From contig NC_049994.1 in the NCBI RefSeq assembly GCF_000003815.2, positions 10,019,148-10,083,147 on the forward strand: a stretch of 64,000 bases of DNA. The letters run 5' to 3'. The notes below the pieces were generated by a model, which ran no database searches, was not told the origin of the DNA, and worked only from the letters and a program-made list of their open reading frames with translations. This stretch comes from Branchiostoma floridae (lineage: Eukaryota > Chordata > Leptocardii > Amphioxiformes > Branchiostomatidae). How positions within the stretch are numbered: the stretch's first letter is position 1; each line of letters begins with the position of its first letter. Shown here piece after piece: positions 46,908 through 60,300 of this stretch. A program made the translations under genes and the position numbers.

Positions 46908-47654
46908 ATAAGGACTAGACTATAAGCAATCGACAGAGGGACAAAAGGAGGGGAAATTGAAGGGGAAGGTTATCAAGATGTGTGCTCCTAGTATTATCCT
47001 ATATTCTTATCTCCAAAACGCTCTAGGGTATCCGCAAAGCATGGGTGGCTGGTATTGAACGTGTATTGAAGGTCTGTAACAGTTGTATCTCTTATCAGTG
47101 AGTTTGGCTTATTGGGTAGAATAATGTTAAATTTTGTTTCATAGCAATCAGGAATGATACATTTTGGTCGTGTTATCAAATAGAGGTGTCCTTTTCCCAG
47201 AATCTTGTTATTTCCATATCCAGCACACCCCAGCACTATCTAATGAACAGGTCAGACACATTCTTTAATGCAAACCTTCTTGGTGCATTTTTTGTCAATT
47301 CTACACTGATTGGATCAAGTAAGGATCAGAATCTGTGTAGTTCCTTTGCGGGCTTGCGAAAGTCAATTCAAGAGCTTCTCTTATTTGGACTTGGCCGTTA
47401 TTAGAAAGGCAAACCTCTGTGGTGGGTGAAAACTTGATCCTTGAGTCTACCAGGGCCAGTGCAAAACAGTTGAATTGGGATGATTCTACAAGGAAAAATA
47501 TCAGCATGAACACTCACAACATCATGGAGAAGTATTTAACTTTATTGCAACATCCGGGGGCCGATACCGACTTCCAACCACCTTTTGACCCATACATGAC
47601 GTCACCCTTCCGGATGGTCACGTGTTCTTTGGATTTGGATCCCCTGAAGCTATA

Positions 47655-47766
47655 TTATGCAACAGAGGTTGGATCGCGGGTATAATAGTGGTCGGGATTT
47701 TTACAGGCACGGTCTAAAGATCCTGACAGCTACTATCCCTGCGACCCGACCTCTGCTTGAAGAATA
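47655..47766. mobile_element. diverged short MITE-like inverted repeat
   Basis: CAACAGAGGTTGGATCGCGGG near the left is inverted as CCTGCGACCCGACCTCTGCTTG at the right. The terminus recalls the CAAGCAGAGG family, but the ends are diverged and the limits approximate. Confidence 0.5.
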
Positions 47767-48289
47767 TAACAAAGGACTCATCGAAAATCTGGTGAATCTC
47801 CATAACATACTCCCTCGCATAACATCGATGCTAACTGTTGTTTCTTTTTCTAACCCGTTTTATGAGACACATAACTCTCCTACTTGACTTAGTACCGGTA
47901 TCCGGCCGCTCTTCAATATGGACCTTGAAACTGCTCATTCTTCTATATCGAAGACGGAATGGTGAAAAGGTTCATCTTGCTTTTTCTTTGGTCTTTTGCC
48001 AACTTTCAACAGTACTACTTTTAAAGTACATTACTATGTTCGTCTGGGCTTAACGTTGGGTGAATAAAAGATCTTATTTAAAATCAAGTTGAAAATATTT
48101 TCATAAACCAAAAACTGAAAACTGTTTTGAGGCTGTTGTTCGCTTGATGTTTCTCTCCATTTCTATGCAACGTTAAAACTGCTCCATTCCAGAAAATGTT
48201 GTGCGTGTGTAGATCGGACCCTCTTGTTCGTCCGTTCCACAGAGCAGCCATTGACTTTTTCTTATGGCCCATGAAAATCATAGCAGATC

Positions 48290-48840
48290 ATGATAAGAGA
48301 TAAAACGAATTCCCTAAAATACAGGCGCGCAATTACGCCGCATGTCGGGTAATTAAAACTTATAAATTGGGACTTAGCTGCCAATCCGGCATGACTCTTA
48401 ACGGTCGTTCCATTCGCGATGTTGCCGGGCCCTATTACCCCGGAAAGCACCTTAGCGAGGCATTTCCGCGTTAGCTATTACAACAAGATTATCAGCGGAG
48501 AGGGCATATACTGTAGCAAGTGGCACTTCCACTAATGCCGTCTGCTGCCAAACGACGTGCCGTTACGAGACGGAGTAATGAGCGGTCACCTCCTGTCATT
48601 TTAACGAACCGTCGTGACAGGACAGACAAGGGGGTTGTGTCAGAGATGAGGAGACTTTCGCCTCTCGGGATGGTAAAAGGGAAAAAAGGGATGGAATTTT
48701 CCACCCCAGGCGTACCCCCTCCATCAAGTCATAAAATGGAAATTTTGTGGAGGTTGTCGGCAGCACGAAAGGAATTTTATATTGCCCCGTGCTGAGCTAA
48801 TGGCGATAATGATGTCCAGCATAAACACCTGATTCTGGTC
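48290..48840. promoter_or_regulatory. candidate conserved-type regulatory block in the Evx intergenic region
   Basis: A ~550-bp GC-elevated island free of repeats has many homeodomain-type words: GGGTAATTAAAAC, CTTATAAATTGGG, CACTAATGCC, GAGTAATGAG, CCTGTCATTTTAA and AGTCATAAAATGG. Its sharp contrast with flanking AT-rich DNA makes it one of the better enhancer candidates here. Open frames across it are not protein-like. Confidence 0.35.
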
Positions 48841-49050
48841 GTAAAGTGGGGCGGAGAGCGGCGGCTGCCAGACTACATGGGAGGGGGGGGGGGTGGCAAA
48901 AATGAATTTTAGATTCATGACAAACAGTTAGAACAATCAGGATCCAAACTTTCTGTCATTGCACAATGAACGTAAGTTTTATTTCCGTCCACCTGTCCAT
49001 CCAGCAGTCTACTCATCCATCTATAAATCCATCTGTAAATGCATCCGAAA

Positions 49051-49248
49051 ATCCATCCATCCATCCATCCATCCATCCATCCATCCATCCATCCATCCAT
49101 CCATCCATCCATCCATCCATCCATCCATCCATCCATCCATCCATCCATCCATCCATCCATCCATCCATCCATCCATCCATCCATCCATCCATCCATCCAT
49201 CCATCCATCCATCCATCCATCCATCCATCCATCCATCCATCCATCCAT
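49051..49248. repeat. (CATC)n microsatellite, about 49 units
   Basis: This is an uninterrupted tetranucleotide run preceded by degenerate units from about 49005. Both strands give open frames of repeated tetrapeptide-like sequence (HPSI, MDGW) that are artefacts. Confidence 0.97.
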
Positions 49249-51760
49249 GTAACTCATTTTTCTACAGTGATGTTAACACTAGTTTTAGATATTACATGTA
49301 GATATTTCCAACGTTAACATTAGATGTAGATATTTATACAAGTCTACTTACTCATTTCTGTGTCTGCACCCTGACATTGATTTCTATTCTCTGAGACCTG
49401 ACAATGTGCCCAACTATTCACAGCAAAATTAAGAAAAATGAGCAGGAATTACCCCAAATGAACAAGTGCTAGTAAATACTAGTAAAAATGTCTGAGATTA
49501 TGTTGTATACACTCATTGGTGAATGACTAATCTTGTTTAGCACTGTATCACAGCAAACAAGTACATCAGTACTACAATATATTACTACTAAATGAGATAT
49601 TACATCTCTACAACTGATAATGTAAGTATTAAAGACAACGTTATGGTTTAATTTACGACTAATGTATAGCGAGAAACAAGCTTAATTTTGTCATAATAAT
49701 CCGTAATTGCATAGACGCATGGTATAATATAATCGATGATAAGTTTGATTATGACAAATCATAACATTGTATTGTTGTAACGAGCATCGTTAGATATGTT
49801 TTATAACAGTATTATGGCGTACTCAGTGACATTGGATTAGGTCTCATGGGGCATAGGATTACTATACATGAGTTACTATTCATTTCCAGTTTAGCATTAT
49901 TAGTACAGAGTCATCATACTTGCAGATGAACAGTTACTTGAGCGATACCCAAAACTGAACTGTATATTTTCTTATTTACTCCTTGTTCGGACCTTTTGGG
50001 CATAACAGAAAGTTCTTACTTGTCAATTTTGAATTCCTGGTAGTCAAACGAAACGTTGAAAAATCAGAGCAAATAAACCAACAACTTTAAGTCTTACAAT
50101 CTATAACTCTTGTGGTCTGGCAAAGCAAATAGATATTTTTTTCTGTCGTATTCATGGAGATTGGAATCAGAAGGAGGCAATTTTGGTCCTTGAAAAACAA
50201 AACAAACTTTTGACTATATTCATCACGAACTTTTGCGAACATGCCATTCAGAAGTGTCTTCAACTCTTTCGTGATTTGCGATTGACCTTGTAATGAAAAA
50301 AAACAACATGAAAAACTTATGCCATAAACTCATGTTTCCTGTCCATTCACAAACTAGGCAGACACAGTGTATGTGAGAACCGTCACAACTAACATTATTT
50401 ACCATAAAACTCAAACAAACGCTCTCATTATATCAATAAAGAGGAGCTAGCATTACTTAGTAGGTCATGGACTTTTTGGTTACCGGCCACTCAGTGTTTT
50501 TGCATTCACGTACAATTTCACCAATTAACGGTCTACAGAAAACTGATAACTAGCCCTGGTGAATTGATGACAGAATCATTAAGCTAAATGCTTTCCTGAT
50601 AACGCAATCAAGTCCATATTACAGCGGTGGTCATCTTGTCAGAAGACCACACCGAAGCGCGACCCCAAAATCACAGCTTGCGACGAAAATTACAGACTTG
50701 GACGTAGACTAATAATTATTTGGTGCCAAGGAATCTTGATTGCCCTGAAATTATTACTTTCTTTCCTTACATAAGATTTTCAGACGAGTTTTGAGGTGTG
50801 AATGGTAAAGGGCTAGGAGGCAATGTTAACACAGAAGTTGGCAAACCCGTCGCATAATTGACGAAGAAACGATTAAATATTTATCATGGTTAGCTTACGA
50901 CATATCAAGGTTTCTTATATACAAAATGTAATTCCCGTCTTTGCTTACGATGCGTACGAGTCTTAAAGCTATTACCTAAGACATCTACGGGCCTTAGAGT
51001 TTATTGAAAATATTGGAACTCCATATTATTTGTGTCACCTTCTGGAACTCGGTGTCTTATATGTGTTGAATAGTTTTCAACCTCCAAGCAAGTTGTCGCC
51101 GAATTCTGTATATTTCTTTGGTATTAATTTAGTTCATTTACATGTTCACTCGACTCAGGATTGTGAAAAAACTAAGCTGTGGGTCTCCCTCATTGTCTTG
51201 TCTACTTCTTGGACCATCGAAGAAGACTATTATTTGGAGTTCTTAGAGAAATATTCAACGATGCAAGCAGAAAAATTATCAATAAACCAATCGTAGCATA
51301 GAGCCCTCTCGTCTAGTACTATTGATATTTAGCATTGATTGTGGCTTTTTTTGTTCCTGTAGATTTTCATGATTTAGATAAACAACATTTTCTAAGTCTC
51401 ACCTGGAGTAGGCAATTCTCTAACCCATCCCTAGAAAAATGCATCCAAATATGGCTTGCTGTAGATAGAGTAATACCCTATTTTTGCTGTATGAATGGTA
51501 CTTGAGGCATGAGTCAGTCGCTGTTATGATGAAGGAAAACCAGCGTTAAAACCTACGTGCGCGGGGATCCCTCTCCTTCCCAGGGTGATTAACACCATCA
51601 TCAGCCCAGGGTACTCTGGGGACGACGGGCATCATCCTAGACATTTGCACGGGCCGTATTACCCATCAAACCCATTAAGAACAGAACGGGGGTCAGTTCC
51701 CAAGGAATAAGTCTAATTGGGTAATGACTTTCTGCGATGTCTACAGAATACGTGTTAGCC
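49249..51760. other. intergenic, no gene seen
   Basis: This is AT-rich sequence without a supported gene, RNA gene or element. A short GC-richer piece at about 51545-51735 contains TGATTAACACCATCATC and TCTAATTGGGTAATGAC and could be regulatory. Confidence 0.35.
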
Positions 51761-51767
51761 GGACATG

Positions 51768-52105
51768 GATAGACTACATACTGGGGTACCGGTGTGCTGT
51801 CTACATAATATTGGGGTGTGCTGGTTACCAGCTTTTTAAGATTTCGAATTCTATATTCCAATTGACTAATAGCTTTTACCCCAAAAATTTCCATTTATGA
51901 AAACTGCCCGTGATGGTAATAAAAAAACAAATAGAGGAATAGACTATATATTGGAATGTACTGTCTACATATTGGTGTGTGCTAGTTTGCAGGTTTTATA
52001 GCTTTTCAAGATGTCGAATTCTGTATCAAAATTGAGATTTTACCCAAAAGTTTACATTTGGGAAAACTGCCTGGGATGGCAATAAAAACAAATAAATGAA
52101 TTATT
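51768..52105. repeat. two diverged tandem copies of a ~165-175-bp unit
   Basis: Both copies contain CTGTCTACATA, then GTGTGCT, a TCGAATTCT block, ACCC-AAA, GAAAACTGCC and AATAAAAA-CAAAT in the same order. The second copy starts near 51943. Neither is coding. Confidence 0.65.
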
Positions 52106-53274
52106 TGATGATAAGTGGAAAGTCTGTGTATTTCCAAGGATTGTTGATGAAATATAGTAGTTGTAAGGTACATGTATGTTGAATCAAGGAGGTTAACCTC
52201 CTCGGTTGAATAAAAGAACCCAGCACACATATGGGTGACCCAGTGAGCTTGCCCATTGCCCTACAATGCCTCATTTTAGTTGAAGAAGACAAAAGAAAAA
52301 ATAAGAAGTCTCTTCCAGACTTGTTGGATTTCGGGAAAAAATGGCCAAATAGGAACAATAACATACCAGAGGAATCAGCTGGCTAGAGTTGTATGTTGGC
52401 TGCCAAAATCTACTTTTCATATAGTTTTAGACTCATGTTTTAGATTAGTCTTGGAAACCATTGCAATGTCACCAGTGTACTGTATTACAGCCTTTTGTAT
52501 GCCTGTACTTAGCCCGATAGGACATGAATGTGCAATAAAGGCTAAATAACGAATTATTATTATTTGTCAAATCTTTAGTTTTTTTTAGCAACCTAAGGGA
52601 ACTGATAGAAACTAACGTTTTGCGTGATTTGGGATAACTTGCCATTACTACATGGTACTTCCACATCCACGCATGTTGTAGTCTTCATTTGAATGAAGAG
52701 AAAACGTCGGCCAGAAGAAACGTAGTCTGCCATACGGACCGTCTGTCTGTACCATGTTCGCTCCATGGGAGTCCCAGTAAATGATAATTAGCCACTAGTG
52801 GCATCTAGTCGTAATTGCGACCATCCAAGCCTTTGATTATTGTCCTTCCTCGCCGTATGGTACCTTTTCTCGAGGGCGCCCGCCTCGCATTTTTGCCCCG
52901 AGCTACGTCCTTTCAGTGTTTATTAGCTACTAATGCAGAGAATGAAGACGCCGTCCCAGCCGTCAATAGCTCGTCTGTTGGGGTTGTCGGCACGGCGCTT
53001 TGATCGAGCGACCCCCTACTCACTAAATACATCATTAGCCCACATTACAATGCGAGCACTCGACAAGAAACAACAAAAAAGCGTGGCTCAATGACAACCA
53101 GCAAAACGCTCATCCTTCACAAATATTTATATCAAGATGCGGAATCCAAGCGGAAAACATGTAACGACTATTTACTTAGGATAAATAAATAAATAGACAA
53201 CCGTTGCGGAATAGAACGCTGTAGACGCTTACAAAGAAACTTAACTAGCTACTGGTAGCTCCCCTAGTTAACTT

Positions 53275-53280
53275 TTTATT
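53275..53280 (-). other. EvxA: candidate EvxA poly(A) signal
   Basis: TTTATT on the + strand is AATAAA on the minus strand. It is the first such hexamer I find downstream of the EvxA stop, giving a predicted 3' UTR of about 1.07 kb, similar to EvxB. Confidence 0.45.
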
Positions 53281-54351
53281 GGTTTATCTACATAAGTGGT
53301 ACAATCATTCCACCAATCGTATCATTGTGGTGGAAAAACAACAAGGCCGCCGACGATTGTGAAAGAAATTGTGTGGAATTTGAGTAAAGGTTTCATGTTC
53401 AGGTGCAAACGTTAGTGGTTGTTTCTGACTGCGCAGCGATATGGATACGGGTTGTAACAAAACGGTGTAGAGAAGAACAGACGGTGCCTTGGGCGTAGAT
53501 TTTTCCACTTTTCAAACACGATAAGTTGTGATGATACAATGACATGTTCCAGTTTCCGCAGTTTTGGCGGGTGTAGTCACCAGTGTCATACAATTACGCG
53601 ACGAATGGCGTGTACAAAATGGCCATAAATGAATTGACGGAATTAGGGCCTCAGAAACTGTACTAATATATACATTTACACAGCTAAATTCTGGTACAAT
53701 GATACACTATCTTTGACCATGTACATGGCCAAACACACAATATATATAACAAAACGTAAAAGATACTAAAATACATTTTAGATCTCGTGCAAAAGAAAAT
53801 ACCATCGTATTCGTAAGAAGAATTAACATCTCTTTTCGTCCGGTGCAAGAGTATACAAATTTGTACAAGTCTATTCAAATATCCTTGCGTATCTATATAT
53901 TTATATATATATATACTACACATTATACGTCTGTATTACAACGAACGATCCATGCCTTCTCTCCATACATATAGAACTCTGATCAATAAATTTTGTTCCA
54001 AGTAAAGTAGAAAAGTCTTGGCGCTATAACAGTGTGATTGTACAATAGACAGCATTGTAGATGACAACCTCTAAGTGCGGTTTAACAGCCACTACCGACC
54101 ACTCTATTTCTCCTTATGACATCCATAAATACCTAATAATAAGACTGTAACAGAGAAAAAGTCGTTTGTGTGTGAACGGTAATTTTGCAGAAATTGTGAC
54201 AGCGCAAATTTCATGTGGTGTGGCAGGTAGTTATTACCATTAAGTAGTTGTCTCTGTGCACTGTTTCCCGTTCTTTGAAGTCGGTAAAATTACATTCGAA
54301 ATGACAAGTTTGCCCCAAGCGGGAAAATTACCGTTTGTGTGAGTGCCGAAG

Positions 54352-57300
54352 TTATCTGGTGAGCGTTGGGGCTACTTCTGTACTGGCTGCGGCGGGTTCG
54401 GGTTTAGAGAAGTGTGAGAATGGTGAGAAGATGGGCGAATCGCTGGTGCTGACTCTTGTGGGACACGGCGTCAGAAAATCCGGGGTCCTCCCGGCTCCCG
54501 GCGTGCATTGCGTGCCGTAACATCCGTACTGGCAGTTGCAAGAGGAGGAGGGGGTTCCGTACAGTGCGGGGGGTCTCGGTGGGGTACCGTACAATAAGTC
54601 CCGGGCGGTGCTTGGTACCCTGAAGTACGGATGTGTGAGGGAGCGGAAGGCGTCGGGCGCTCTGAGGGGGGAGGGGTAAGGGGTCGCTCCAGGGGCGAAG
54701 GCCGACATGTTGGGGTAGTAGTGCGGTAACATGGTGCCGGGGTAGGGGTATCCCAGTGCGCCTGCGTGCCCCATCATGTACGCGCAGAAGTTGGGATCTG
54801 CGGGATGAGGCCAGGTCAGAGCCAATCGCTGCCGCTTGTCTTTCATCCGTCGGTTCTGGAACCACACCTGCAAGCAAACAAGAACACCATTGGTCAGACA
54901 GATCTGGACACAGAAATTATGTTACGAGCATTCTTTAGCAATACCTTGAACAAAGACATACTCCAACAGTAAGTCTTCGAATACGTACGTGTAAGTACCT
55001 AGGACAATGTAGCAAAAATAGAATATTTGCTCCAAAAACGTATGTCAGAAACAAAACTTTAAGTTGCCAGATAATGAAAACGATACGCTAAGATTAGTCT
55101 AGTGGGTGAATCTCTAAAGAATTGTTGTAACGCGAAAAGGGGTGACTACAATAACGGATGAAAAGAGCATATCCTATTCACCATTGTTGGTCCCACAAAC
55201 GAAGTACGCGCCACACAGCAGTTTCATTCTCAAACGAGTTCCGACCCACCGGGCTCTTTACGACTCCGTTTTGACCAGAAAATATCCCAGGGCACATTTG
55301 CAATGGTGATCCATAACATCGCACACGTCTACTGTTACGTGACCTTATCTAGCCCCTCACAACAACGGCGAGATCGCAGAATTTCAAGTATGTGTAGGAA
55401 TAAAATGAAGCGGTGATAGTAAAAACACGCGCGCAGGTGTAAGCGTACGCAACAATGCATTAACATCTGCTACGTTCTGGTAATATGTAAACACTCAGTA
55501 TACATGTGAACAATTCCCCTCATGCTTGAAATGCACTAGTAGCTACACCGTAGCTTTTCCTTATTTTACAAGGCGTCGTGGTCTTACAACGCTCAATATC
55601 ACCCAAATACCACCCAGTATATACGCGCATTTCAATATGTACGGCGTATACCTTACATATGCTGGTCAAGAAATGACATCCAGTTTCTACATAACACGCT
55701 CGTTAAACAATACGAATACAAACAATATGCCCAATTTAGAAATTAAGTTTTCTTTATGGACAGATACATTTCATCGTAAACGGGCAGTGTATTTTCTAAG
55801 GACTTATGGTAATGAATTTGTAGCGCTAGCACTTATTCTGACTATAGGTAAAGCACTACCATACGCCAGGTATGCACAAGGAATATAAACATAACAGCTT
55901 TTCTTTCTTTACAAAACAAGAAGTTTTTTTTCGCAGATCATGAGATGTTACATCAACATTGTAATATGACTGTTTTTACAATGCGTACCCGTACCGTATG
56001 TAATCAAAAACTAAACATTAATTATAGAAACGTAAAGAAAAATTCTTTCGCTATCTTAGTGAAAATCTGTTTAAGGTCAGAGGGTATAGATGAGGGAGGA
56101 TATCCCGATGTGGTATCAGCAAGACTGTCCGCTTTTAGGAGCACTCGCACTAGGAAGAAAAATGACGCTTTGCAAAGATGGCGTCAGGGCATTCTACAAT
56201 CATAGATATGAGCGCCGAGATAGAAGCGATTTTATCCCGAAAAAGCGACTGGCAGACATGTAAGTAGTCCTGGTGGGAGATAGGTGGGTCCGGGCTATGA
56301 TATCATCTTAGTGGCGGCTAATATAACATTGAAACAAATGGAGCTGGTGTGGGGAGTAATTGAAAATATCATCAGAGGGAGCGATGCCAATCGCGACAAG
56401 AGAGGGGGTGGGGGAAAAGGTGGGAGAGTAGCCAAACGTAAAGGGAGTGGGGTCAGGGAGTCAAGCGGTGGGCTAGGAGTGGACTTGATCGTTGAAAAGG
56501 CGGAAGTTTGTAGTATAACTGTTGGGGCAAAGGGGCAAGAGATACGGCGGGATGGGTACAGGTGTATGCCGTGCGTTCAGGGGACGGTAGACGGGGTAGG
56601 GAGGACTAGGCTAGGGCAAAAATTTAACACGTTTCGTCTACGAATTTGTCCTATTTCAACGTAGCCATGACGGTAATTCCTACTTAAAACTGGCCTGTTT
56701 TTCTTGCGCTATTCAGTGTCCATTGCTGCACTCAGACGATAGCGAACAGTTTCATTTTGAAACGAGAGCCTTGTATTTAGATATTTGGCAACGGTTGCGT
56801 CCATTCCTGAGGAATGTAACGCCGCAACGCTACGCTAACCCAAGATGAATCCCCTTCCAACGCCGAGAGAAAAACAGATTTAGTTGAAAAATTGCCCGCA
56901 AGATGCGAGCCACGCAGTGTAAGATTCATGCCACTGCAGCGAAAGTATTGATAGCAGGACTTATTACTATAGTCATATGTGAACCAATTTGGGGAGGAAG
57001 AATGTGCTACATTACGCGAGATCATAACAGCTCATTTTTGGCGGGCCAGATGGCGGGCTGGCTCGTTATGACCGAATCATGCGAGCACTTCCGCCAGACA
57101 AGTTGGAAGGATAGATGGATGGATTTCCACTTGAACTTGTAGGAGGCTACCGTAGCGGCGGATTCTGAAAGAAACCGGCTACTAATTCTGACAGAGTAGC
57201 CCTTAATGAATTCCTCTTTCGCCAGGGCGGGAGCGGAGTTGTACCGGAGCCCTTTGGAGTGGAGATTACGGCAGAAGTTGCCGCTTTGGGCAGTCGTTCC

Positions 57301-60300
57301 GACTGGGAATCGCGGAGCCAGTGCAAATGACCCCATACATCAAACCGCTCCTAAGTGGAGAGAAAAATGAGGGGAAAGATGCCTCCACCTCGCCGAAAGT
57401 AAAGCCCCGCCAGAGATAGGGTGATAATGTGGCGATATGGGCTCCATTAGTGTAATTTTTAAGAGAAGGAATGATGTAAATGATGAGAGGAATGATAGAT
57501 GAAGGAGATGGCCCGGCGCTTAATGCTAAGTTTGGCAATGGGAAGGGAAGGCCCACTTAATCAAGCTTGCTTGAAACGTTGGGTAAAAAGCGGAGGCGTC
57601 GGGACCCTGCGGGCTTGGGCCGCTAAGCTGCCGATAGCAGCGAGAACCTCGTAAATATGCCAACTAACTCTCTTACAAGATGCAGTCTGGCGAGAAATCA
57701 AGCATGTTTAATAACGACAAGACAGACCTTTTAACGTCAGAACACTTTCAACTCCCGCCTTGAGGTGGACTTGAAAGTTAGACGTTAGTGTTGGACTTGA
57801 ATGTGCGCCAAGCAACTACCAAAAACTTTCGCTTCAAAAGTGAATGAAGTTAACTTTATTGTAGCTATCCTGAAGTATAATGTTACCAAACCAAAGAATA
57901 ACAACGGTGTGAGCATGCATATTGTCTGAACTCGTTTTCATTTTTGATCTAAACATCACAAAATAAGAAACCAGTAGAGTGCATCAAAAGCTAAAAAAAT
58001 CTTAACAAGATTTCGAAATGCAAAAAAAAACATGCTTGTACTCAGATGTTTCGCAGGCAATGAAATTTTCACCCAATAAATGCAGTCCTAATCTCGAACT
58101 CCAGACTAGCAACTGTTATTTCAACCGCTCATGTCTACATCCTAGCTGGTAACAAATGTACAAATGATTCGTCTGCCAGTGCTAGACTATTAAGAGCAAA
58201 AATCAGATACCTCATGTGCGCACCTGACGGATGGTTGGTGTTTTTCTATGGCCTAATTTTGAATTACTCCTCGAGCAGAGGTGTAGGGAACAAAGAGGAT
58301 GAGATCTGTTTGCTTTGTCACAACTGTCATGAACAGATCTGGGGTCTTGTTTGATAGCTCGGCCACTAGAAACAGAGGTTTCCGTCAGGGTAAGAATGGG
58401 CCCCATTTTTTAATGTCTGCTTCCCTCCACATATGTGCAGTGACCACTACTGCATATCTGTACGCAAGGGGTTCGGACGAATCCCCTCCACACTCATTGG
58501 TACCCCAAAAAAGACTGAGCAATGAACCCTCTCTTGACAACGCTATTATCGGTCTCTTGAAAACCTGTCAAAAATGCAGGAAAAGCCATTTCAAAGGGTT
58601 GAATTTTCAAACTTTTAGGAGGTGAAGCCCTCGGAGACCCTAGATTTGAAAGTTCACACCTACGGCGCTCACTCGTCCAAAATATCTACATAAGAAACCC
58701 CAGTACAAAATCTTGTCTACGGGCATTACTACACCCCCTCCCGAAAACTCTGCGTGGAGAATATTTCAAATACGACGGCGGCAAAAAAATAAATAAATAG
58801 AAACTGCTAGCCACTACAAGGTCGGGGGGCAGGCATTCAGTGGGTATCCTCAACAATAACCATCATTAGGCCTTCCTGTTTTGTCAATACATCTTCGTTA
58901 TCTACATTTCCTGTATTGCAGATTCTTTTAGTCCATCGAAAGGGGAATATCTTAGCAACTCAAGGTCTCATTCAAATATGTTTCTATCTTCAATGTCTGC
59001 TAGCGCTGTCGCAACGTTTGTTTCCCCTTTTGCGTACAATTGACAAGAACACTGAACATAGCAGCATGTTTGGCAACGTTTACCTCGTGCAGGACAGGTG
59101 GCTGTGTTGTGTTGAACGTCACTTTTTGTGAGTAAGCTGTTTTCAGCATGGGTGCAATTAGGAACCGGAAATCCACCATTATGGTCAGACACAAAGTGCA
59201 TACCGCCACTGACCTCAAACAGAGACTGCACGTTTTTTTTTTAGTACGCTGCCATGGCGGTACAAGAAACTCAACAAGACTGGTGACTTTTGTGATCAGA
59301 GATGTCTTATTAGGGAGCTATTCCGACGGGTTTCTGAGGAAGATTCTCGGTGGGGGCTCTTATCAGAGAGGCGCCTGCCACCCCCCTCTGTCCATCCCGA
59401 CATTTTCTTTGGCGGGAATCCCAGAGGAAATGTTGTGTGAAGCCTGGTCACATGGCTTGTGTTAGAAGATCGTTTAGTTGAGTCAACAGAGGAGGACAGC
59501 CGACTTTTATGGGGGGCCTGTGGTGAAGGAGCCGTCCGGTATCCCCGCTCTCATTATCCCTCCCCCCAGTGATAATGGACTCTACCGCCCCTTGTCAGAA
59601 GCCCTGTCTGTCAGACAACAGATGACGTCCGAAATGGTAGAGTTTAGACTACAAGTTTTCCCTATAAAATTATCATTATGACATATAAAACCATAACCAA
59701 CAGATATAACGGCTACAATAACACATAGGTGGCTCAAGCACTTGTAGTAGTGCGAAGATTACGTTTATTGTTGAGAACCCTTTCTGAATGTAAAGCTTGA
59801 GAGTACCCTTTCTCAGAAATGAGTAATAGGAAACGGGGTGATTTTGTAAGGCCGCAAAGTTCCTGTGACTCAGACGATGGATATTTTTATTTCTACCAAA
59901 AGGTGACCCTACTCCAGTAGGTTTAATAGAGAAGAACTACCGTCTCTGATGGCCTAAAGTATCAGGGAAGAGAATTTCTCTTGATTTAAAAAAAGAAGTC
60001 AATAGAGTCTAGAGATACTAAAATTTCATACCATTGAACTGACTCTGACGTAGATGCAAGCTCTTCAGTGATTATTTCCGGAGGTAAACCTACGCAACTA
60101 GTCTATACTATCAGGGAATGCATATCCAAACCTCAAGGAAAATCTGGATAAAAATGTTTCGGATTGTCGTGTTACGGATTCCTCTGGTATTCAAATGTGT
60201 GGCTGTGTTTACTCTGACCAAGTGCCCCTCCCACGTGTTGTTATATCGTGGTTTATCTGTACACTAGTGTTTGTAATGTTGTTGTTGTCTTACCTTGATT

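Noticed and set aside
48915-49317. Open frames of HPSI and MDGW repeats on both strands
   Set aside because: Translation of the CATC microsatellite in several frames.
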